Below are positions 21,715-27,160 of a stretch of 27,160 nucleotides of DNA, in pieces. Made by a program: the position numbers and the translations under genes. Under the pieces are notes generated by a model. It made no database searches. It saw only the letters and a program-made list of their open reading frames with translations, and was not told the DNA's origin. Numbering within the stretch: the stretch's first letter is position 1; every line of letters begins with the position of its first letter. The DNA is from an uncultured Collinsella sp. Its GTDB lineage: Bacteria; Actinomycetota; Coriobacteriia; Coriobacteriales; Coriobacteriaceae. The DNA is taken from positions 1 to 27,160 of the forward strand of contig CABRFZ010000028.1 of the NCBI GenBank assembly GCA_902470365.1, read 5' to 3'.

Positions 21715-22536
21715 ATGGACACCACCTTCAGCCACATCAAAGCCGTGTTCTGCGATATCGACGGCACACTGCTCACGAGCCAGCACACGGTGTCCCCGCG
21801 CACCGTGGCGGCGATCCGCGCCCTGCGCGAGCGCGGCGTGCTCTTTGGCCTGTGCACCGGGCGCGACGCCCACGCGACCGAGGCCATGTACGAGCTCTGG
21901 GGCATCGAAGGCCTGGTAGACGTGATGGTGGGCTGCGGTGGCGCCGAGGTCATCGACCGCGCGCACGACATCAACGAGCTGAGCTATCCGCTGCCGGGCG
22001 AGACCATCGCGCGCATCTGCAAGCACATGGCGGACCTTCCGGCAACACCCGTCTGTCCCCGAGACGGCGTGTTCTACGTGCCCGAGAGCAACGCGTGTGT
22101 CGAGCACCTGTCGCGCGTCGACGGCGTGCCCTACAAGGTGGTCGATTTTGCCGAGTTTTTGCGCGAGCCGCAGCCCAAGGTGATGTTTACCATGGCGCCC
22201 GAGGTAATGCCGCGGGTGATTGAGCGAGCATCGACGTTTGCCGATAACACTGTTAAGGCGGCGGCTCTGCAAACCACGCAGCGGCTCTACGAGTTCATGG
22301 ATCCGTGCGTGTCCAAGACGCGCGGCCTTGTGCGCGTGGCGGAGCTCAACGACATGGAGCTCCAGGACATCTGCGTGTTTGGCGATGCCGATAACGACAC
22401 CTGCATGGTGGCCGACGCCGGCGTGGGCGTGGCCATGGCAAATGGCAGCGACGCCACCCGTGCCGCCGCCGACTTTGTAACCGCTAGCAACGACGAAGAC
22501 GGCATCGCGATCTTTATCGAGGAACATCTGCTGTAG
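21715..22536 (+). CDS. Cof-type HAD-family phosphatase
   Basis: A 273-residue HAD hydrolase of the Cof/YidA-like class. Motif I is CDIDGTLL near 13-20 with Asp14 (nucleophile) and Asp16. Motif II Thr lies in LCTGRDA. The C2-type cap fills the middle. Motif IV is VFGDADNDTCMV with the metal-binding acidic residues, followed by GVAMANGSDATRAAADFVT. Such enzymes dephosphorylate sugar phosphates, pyridoxal phosphate or flavin-type substrates. The substrate cannot be told. The RBS is AGAAAGG upstream of the ATG. The gene is single, between a promoter fused to a repeat and hairpin copy 4. Confidence 0.9.
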   Translation: MDTTFSHIKAVFCDIDGTLLTSQHTVSPRTVAAIRALRERGVLFGLCTGRDAHATEAMYELWGIEGLVDVMVGCGGAEVIDRAHDINELSYPLPGETIARICKHMADLPATPVCPRDGVFYVPESNACVEHLSRVDGVPYKVVDFAEFLREPQPKVMFTMAPEVMPRVIERASTFADNTVKAAALQTTQRLYEFMDPCVSKTRGLVRVAELNDMELQDICVFGDADNDTCMVADAGVGVAMANGSDATRAAADFVTASNDEDGIAIFIEEHLL

Positions 22537-22549
22537 CGCTGGGGGAGAA

Positions 22550-22582
22550 CCACCGCAAAGGGGACAGGCGCCTTTGCGGTGG
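22550..22582. repeat. CCACCGCAAAGG hairpin, copy 4 (variant)
   Basis: A 12-bp stem at 22550-22561/22571-22582. One A-T pair of the other copies is a G-C pair here on both arms, so pairing is kept. No T-run follows. It lies 13 bp past the HAD gene. Confidence 0.8.
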
Positions 22583-22922
22583 CCTCAGGCGATTTGGGCG
22601 AATTGATACCTAAAATCTGCGCGCAAATTCAGATATGGTTGTCTGAACATTACGCTTCTAACCACCGATGAGCTAAAGATATTCCCATCAATTTGGTAGT
22701 CTATTCCTCCCGGTTAATGACCTACCGCTCACGGTCGATTATCGACCGTTCACAGGATGTTTGCTCTTGAGCAAAATGTTGTGCAAATAAATAAATTGCT
22801 ATTAAAAAACTGATAACTAGCTTAATTACCAGTAGAAATAGATATTTCATAGCGAATAAACGAAGGTAAATCCGAGCAAATGTCAAGAGAATTGAGAATC
22901 CGCTACAAAACTAGCTGTTTTT

Positions 22923-22952
22923 TTGCTTAGATGTTCAAACAATCGTTACAAT
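22923..22952 (+). promoter_or_regulatory. Candidate promoter of the pilus operon
   Basis: TTGCTT at 22923-22928 and TACAAT at 22947-22952 with an 18-bp spacer, giving a leader of about 85 nt that ends in the RBS GGGGAGGAG at 23029-23036. Confidence 0.5.
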
Positions 22953-23042
22953 ATGCATTACTAAGCGTGCGCAATTACAGGTTGCGCAGATACGTTTGAT
23001 AGTGAAAGAGCAAGATCGCGGTCTCTTGGGGAGGAGACATCG

Positions 23043-26000
23043 ATGAAAGCAAATTCAGACAAATCTAAACAGAGTAATAAAGCGACGCGCCGTGTACTGG
23101 CAGGCGTTTTGTGCGGAGCCTCCGTTTTGAGCCTGGTGCTGTCGCTCGTCATGCCTCCAATCTCGCAGGCCATTGCCAACGATGCCCAGACGGTTTCTAC
23201 CGAAGAAACTGTGATGGGGGGGGGTTCCTCAAGTGAGTCTGCTGACGTAGACAACACCAACAACGGGGATACCGAAAAGCTGAATAGCAGCGATGCCGAG
23301 AATGAGGCGAACGAGGATACCGTTGCACCAGACTCGACAGCCGATGACGCGGAGGCCGAGGGCGCCGCGCAGCCTTCCGACGCACAGACTTCTGATGATG
23401 AAAATAGCGACGAAAACGCTATCGCTCCCGTCAGTGCCGAAGGCTATACCGAGGTAAGCGGCGATGTTGCTGGGGTGTTTACCAATGGCGGCAAGTTCCG
23501 ACTGACGGATTATGCCTATTCGGATAAGCAGATCACTATCAGCAAAGACACCACCATCGATCTTAACGGCAACATGCTCTGTAACCGTTCTGGCGGCTTA
23601 GACTCCTTCTTTGTGGTCGAAAACGGAGCCACGCTCACTATCGAGGATTTAGGCCAAACAACAATAGATGCACCAAGTTCGGTCGATACGGCCAATACGC
23701 CGGCGGGTCAGCTTGCGAGTATGGAGTGGGAAAAGGGAAGCAGCTCTAATAACGGCACTCCTAAGAGTCTTACTTACTATGAGACTAAGAGCACGCCCAA
23801 GACAGATGGACTTGGCACCACCGAGACTACGTACAGGCATTTCGTTACGGGCTTTGGCGCTATCGATGCAGCATCGGACAGCGGTTCCGTAAAGTATGTG
23901 GTCAACGTTGAAGCGGGTGGCATACTCAATCTCAAGGGCGGCATGATTACCACGGCTGCCAATCTGGGCAACAACGGTCATGTGATTTATTCCGAGGGTA
24001 CAGTCAAAATCGAGGGCGGTTACGTCACCAACGGCAACGGCGGTGGCTGGGGCGGTGGCCTGTGCATAGCAGGCACGAATCCCAAACTCGAAATGACAGG
24101 CGGTGTGGTCGCGGGAAACAAGGCGGCTGCTGGCGGCGGCATCTTTGCTGACTTTACAGCCACCCTGAACCTTGCGGGCGGAATTATCTCTGGCAACGCT
24201 ACGTATGGAAATCCCATCAACAATGGTGAAGACACCGGCGACGGTGGCTACGGTGGCGGTGTTTATACCAAGGGTGCAAACGTTACCATTAGCGGTTCTG
24301 CCTGTATAACTAACAACCGAGTCAACGATCGCATCACTTGGGATAAACTTTACAACAATGGCCTGCTCGGTGGCGGCGGCATTGCATGCACACATGGTGG
24401 CAAGCTCAGTATAGCGGACGGCTTGATTACGGCTAACTATTCCCATGAGGCTGGCGGTGGCGTCTACGCAGGTTTCTACAGTAAGAACAACGGCAAGAAC
24501 ATTAGCTTTGAAATGACTGGCGGCACGATTGCCGGTAACGAATCCGATAACGCCGAGGGCGGCGGTCTGCGTGTCGCAGGCGGCGAAGGTGGCGACAATG
24601 TTGGCACTACTGCAACAATTAACGCTGGCGAATCTGGCAAGATTTACATTACGAACAACAAGACGATGACGGGTAGCACCCCGAATCGTGGTGGCGACTG
24701 GGGCGGCGGCGGTGTCTTTATCCAGAAGGGCGGCAAGCTCAATATCGTAAAGACGCTGATCACTCAAAATGATGCCGGCGGCTGGGGTGGTGGCATCGGT
24801 GCCTGCCCCACGGGAGAGACGATTGTCTCGCACTCAAATGGTGCCGCAATCTACAACAATACGGATCATGGTTATGATGATCACATGTCTGCCGGAGGTA
24901 ATGGCAAGAACGAGGACAGCGATTCTAAGTACATTACCTCAACTTTCAAAGAAGCCGGTCACCAGGATTTTTTCCTGGTGCGCAAGAATGACAGCAATAA
25001 GACGGTTGCAGTTGTGCTCGGCAAGATGCTCGGCGGCGGCTCAGCTGGCTGGCAGGGCACTTGCGATAATGCGAAGATAACCATCGATGCCAACGGCGGT
25101 GCCGAGGCCAAGTACATGTTCGGTTTGGAGGCCCATCCGACTGATGATGCCATAGCAAATGCGCAATTGGCAGCTACGACCATCATCAGCGGCAACTACT
25201 CGTACACCCATGGCGGCGGCATTATGACCAACGGCGACCTCACCGTCGGCGAAGTCAATGATCTGAGCGTTTATCCGAGCATGAAGCTCAATGCCACTAA
25301 GGTGCTTGTAGATGCAGACGGAAAGTCGCAAGAGCTTGAGGGACACGGGTACAAGTTTAAGCTGCTCCGCAAGGATGGTGCCACTGAGCCTTCTTGGAAA
25401 GAGGACGGCACATTAGATATGGGCAATTGCAGTGTTGCGGGCGAGGCGTCTGTTGACCAAACAAGCGGCGAAATCACCTTCGACTCTGGCAAGGACTATT
25501 CTTCGGGACAATACGTTTTCTATCTAGTTGAGGAACCCATCAGCGGCGAAAACGAATTAGACACCAAATTCGATAAGACCATTTACAAGATCGTGGCAAC
25601 AGTTGATAGCAATCCATACAATATCGACCATCTCATGTCGATTCCAATTAAGTATTACAAGGTAAAAGAAGTAACAGTTTATAAAAAGAACGAGGATGGT
25701 AGCAACTTCGTAGCACTTGCCTCCGGAAGCTATTCCGTTAACACCTCGGATGACACGAAGACTACGGTTGTTATCGGTGGCGAGAATAACCCGACCTTTA
25801 TCAACAAAATTGAGCCCTATGCCTCTGTCGGCTCCTGGACGCCAGCGGCGACTAAGGTCGTTGAGGGTGGCGAGATGAAGGAGTTCACGCTCGAGTTTGC
25901 GGATAACGAAGGGTTCGAGAACGCTGAGAGGGTTACGACTAAGGCCAACGGCAAAAAGTCCCAGAAGCTTGATTTCCCAAATATTGAGTATGACCTTGCC

Positions 26001-26432
26001 AGCTTGAAGCAGGGAGATTCTGATGATTCGGGTCGTGGCGCTAAAAAAGACTTCAAGTACTACGTGCGCGAGAGTACAGAGTTTTCGCTGTTCTCGCACT
26101 ATACGTACGACAAGTCGGTCTATCGATTTGATGTCACGATGAAGGACAAGGAGAACGGTTCAATCGAGGCCGAGAAAGTGACCTTTACCAAAATCAAGGA
26201 CGCTGACGGTATTGATATCGATCCCAACAAGCAGGTTCCCGTCGCCTTCGACGTCAGCAAGCCCGAGTCCACCCCCACCTTCACCAACACCTACTCCACC
26301 TCTTTGCCCCTTTCTGGTATGTCGGGCGTCACTCTGACGTACCTTGCCGGCGCGGCGGTGCTTTGCGCTGCTGCGGCCTGGATGCACATTCGTCGCAAGG
26401 CGAATGCGAAGGGAGGTAAGCGTCGTGAATAA
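23043..26432 (+). CDS. Large beta-helix, pilin-type surface protein with LPLSG anchor
   Basis: A 1129-residue secreted, wall-anchored protein. The signal peptide covers residues 1-45 (basic start, hydrophobic core, cut near QAIA/NDA). Residues 46-135 are an acidic Ser/Asp/Glu-rich linker. About 135-730 is a parallel beta-helix with repeated GG-I-x-N and GGGI turns. From about 745 two domains resemble FctA/Spy0128-type pilin isopeptide modules (LNATKVLVD; then PAATKVVEGG), with YVFYLVEE and YYVRES edges. LPLSG at 1088-1092, a transmembrane helix and a basic tail form a sortase signal. A run of nine G at 23216-23224 (codons 58-61) would switch the frame off if one G is lost or gained. It is probably the tip adhesin or large subunit of a pilus. 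GC is lower than in neighbours. Confidence 0.85.
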   Translation: MKANSDKSKQSNKATRRVLAGVLCGASVLSLVLSLVMPPISQAIANDAQTVSTEETVMGGGSSSESADVDNTNNGDTEKLNSSDAENEANEDTVAPDSTADDAEAEGAAQPSDAQTSDDENSDENAIAPVSAEGYTEVSGDVAGVFTNGGKFRLTDYAYSDKQITISKDTTIDLNGNMLCNRSGGLDSFFVVENGATLTIEDLGQTTIDAPSSVDTANTPAGQLASMEWEKGSSSNNGTPKSLTYYETKSTPKTDGLGTTETTYRHFVTGFGAIDAASDSGSVKYVVNVEAGGILNLKGGMITTAANLGNNGHVIYSEGTVKIEGGYVTNGNGGGWGGGLCIAGTNPKLEMTGGVVAGNKAAAGGGIFADFTATLNLAGGIISGNATYGNPINNGEDTGDGGYGGGVYTKGANVTISGSACITNNRVNDRITWDKLYNNGLLGGGGIACTHGGKLSIADGLITANYSHEAGGGVYAGFYSKNNGKNISFEMTGGTIAGNESDNAEGGGLRVAGGEGGDNVGTTATINAGESGKIYITNNKTMTGSTPNRGGDWGGGGVFIQKGGKLNIVKTLITQNDAGGWGGGIGACPTGETIVSHSNGAAIYNNTDHGYDDHMSAGGNGKNEDSDSKYITSTFKEAGHQDFFLVRKNDSNKTVAVVLGKMLGGGSAGWQGTCDNAKITIDANGGAEAKYMFGLEAHPTDDAIANAQLAATTIISGNYSYTHGGGIMTNGDLTVGEVNDLSVYPSMKLNATKVLVDADGKSQELEGHGYKFKLLRKDGATEPSWKEDGTLDMGNCSVAGEASVDQTSGEITFDSGKDYSSGQYVFYLVEEPISGENELDTKFDKTIYKIVATVDSNPYNIDHLMSIPIKYYKVKEVTVYKKNEDGSNFVALASGSYSVNTSDDTKTTVVIGGENNPTFINKIEPYASVGSWTPAATKVVEGGEMKEFTLEFADNEGFENAERVTTKANGKKSQKLDFPNIEYDLASLKQGDSDDSGRGAKKDFKYYVRESTEFSLFSHYTYDKSVYRFDVTMKDKENGSIEAEKVTFTKIKDADGIDIDPNKQVPVAFDVSKPESTPTFTNTYSTSLPLSGMSGVTLTYLAGAAVLCAAAAWMHIRRKANAKGGKRRE

Positions 26433-27160
26433 GAAAGTTTGCTCCTTCCCGATCTTGTTTGCGCTGCTTGCCCTCCTGATCGGCACCTGCGCGGTTGTGT
26501 TCCCCGCTTCCGCGCAGGCCGCGCCGACCTCGACCGGTTCCATCACGGTGAGCGGCACTGTGGCGCGCAGCTACGATGCCTACCAGATCTTTAGCGCCAA
26601 CGTCGTCGACGGCGACAGCGACGCTAAGATCGCCACCGATCTCGCCTGGGCAAGCGACGCCGTGCGCGACGCCGCGCTGCCTGTGCTGCACGGCGCCGGC
26701 ATGCCCAAATCCCAGACCACCGCGCAGGAAGCTGCCGAGTGGCTCAACACCGATTCCCATCTTACGAGCGCGCTGAGCGCACAGCTCGCTCGTTCCCTCC
26801 AGCGCTCTGGCGCCGTGCCCGTGGCCCTTAACGCGGGCACGACGGCCGAGCTCTCCTGCGGCTACTGGCTCATCGTCGCCGACGACGACGCCATCGCCCA
26901 GGACCAGGTCGGCACCGCGCCGATCATGGCCCTGGTGGGCGGCAGCGCCGTCACCGTCAAGCCCAAGGCCGCGACCCCCAAGGTGTCCAAGCATGTGCTG
27001 GAGGACAGCACCGCCGCCTGGCAGAAGGCCGCCGACGCCACGGTCGGTGACGACCTGTACTGGCGCCTCTCGGCCACGGTCCCGGCGGGTCTTACCGCCT
27101 ACGATACCTATACGGTGCGGTTCGTCGACACCATGGGCGCGGGGCTCGACCCCTCCAAGG
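26425..27160 (+). CDS. Pilin-like surface protein (partial, runs off the window)
   Basis: The first 245 codons of a secreted protein. It starts with GTG at 26425, overlaps the previous gene's end by 8 nt and is preceded by GGGAGG. A signal peptide fills residues 1-32 (FALLALLIGTCAVVFPASAQA). Then comes an N-terminal pilin domain (GSITVSGTVARSYDAYQIFS) and, from about residue 185, a pilin-like segment with the lysine-bearing TPKVSKHVLED and a domain that resembles fimbrial isopeptide D2 modules (LYWRLSATVPAGL...YDTYTVRFVDTMGAGL). It is likely the major shaft pilin, polymerised by a class C sortase expected just downstream. Codon use is strongly GC-rich, unlike the preceding gene. The C-terminus and sorting motif are outside the window. 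Confidence 0.85.
   Translation, partial: MNKKVCSFPILFALLALLIGTCAVVFPASAQAAPTSTGSITVSGTVARSYDAYQIFSANVVDGDSDAKIATDLAWASDAVRDAALPVLHGAGMPKSQTTAQEAAEWLNTDSHLTSALSAQLARSLQRSGAVPVALNAGTTAELSCGYWLIVADDDAIAQDQVGTAPIMALVGGSAVTVKPKAATPKVSKHVLEDSTAAWQKAADATVGDDLYWRLSATVPAGLTAYDTYTVRFVDTMGAGLDPSK

Larger units (their letters stand above)
22537..23042. other. AT-rich 506-bp gap upstream of the pilus operon
   Basis: No gene is seen. After hairpin copy 4 the sequence from about 22600 to 22960 is markedly richer in A and T than the rest of the window. It contains a perfect palindrome with 9-bp arms (ACGGTCGAT, 22731-22739/22741-22749), a second one (TTTGCTC/GAGCAAA, 22760-22766/22769-22775) and a third (TGCGCAA/TTGCGCA, 22968-22974/22982-22988) in the presumed leader. 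It looks like a long regulatory region for the surface protein operon. Confidence 0.6.

Noticed and set aside
22760..22988. Invertible promoter for the pilus genes
   Set aside because: The inverted repeats seen are short, local palindromes. I found no matching pair of distant inverted repeats around the promoter and no recombinase gene.

Overview
The window reads as chromosomal DNA of a high-GC Gram-positive gut actinobacterium of the class Coriobacteriia, most likely Collinsella or a close relative. This rests on strongly GC-rich third codon positions, an actinobacterial GlnR-like regulator beside a glutamine synthetase-like gene, a MoaC-MobB fusion, an LPxSG-type sorted pilus operon, and a density of intergenic palindromic repeats that I associate with Collinsella. 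The genus call is from recall, not from a search.

Layout. 1-369 has no convincing gene but carries two long hairpins. 370-3556 is a sugar-acid module: eda (KDPG aldolase) and a KDG kinase-like gene on the minus strand, divergent from a LacI-family regulator, with an operator-like palindrome between them. 3599-4093 is a RelB/DinJ-type N-terminus fused to an MNT-type nucleotidyltransferase. 4220-6270 is a nitrogen module: a glutamine synthetase homologue lacking several expected metal ligands, then a GlnR-like regulator. 6479-7939 is a membrane-anchored HtrA protease. A 447-bp gap holds a terminator, a short palindrome and a MITE-like element. 8387-10615 is ligA. A MATE pump lies convergent to it, with a decayed gene end in between. 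12376-16096 is a heterodimeric ABC exporter pair. 16307-17344 is a DUF559/Vsr-like nuclease-fold protein bracketed by copies of a 65-bp palindromic repeat. 17580-19944 is moaA plus a moaC-mobB fusion. 20210-21490 is an MFS transporter and 21715-22536 a Cof-type HAD phosphatase. After an AT-rich 506-bp gap, 23043 to the window end is a pilus operon: a large beta-helix LPLSG surface protein and a pilin that runs off the edge.

How the genes relate. KdgK and Eda would carry KDG to pyruvate plus glyceraldehyde-3-phosphate under LacI-type control. The GlnR-like regulator probably acts on the adjacent glnA-like gene, which has a GlnR-box-like sequence upstream. MoaA and MoaC make cyclic pyranopterin monophosphate, and MobB helps with the guanine dinucleotide form of the cofactor. 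The two ABC subunits overlap by 8 nt and have complementary active-site defects, so they form one exporter.

The strongest unusual signals are four. (1) A run of nine G residues just after the signal peptide of the pilus-associated surface protein, where loss or gain of one G gives an almost immediate stop: a likely phase-variation switch. (2) A glutamine synthetase homologue in which three expected metal-binding residues are replaced. (3) The RelB/DinJ-MNT fusion without an evident toxin partner. (4) Two families of dispersed palindromic repeats (three and four copies) placed at gene 3' ends, plus a MITE-like element.
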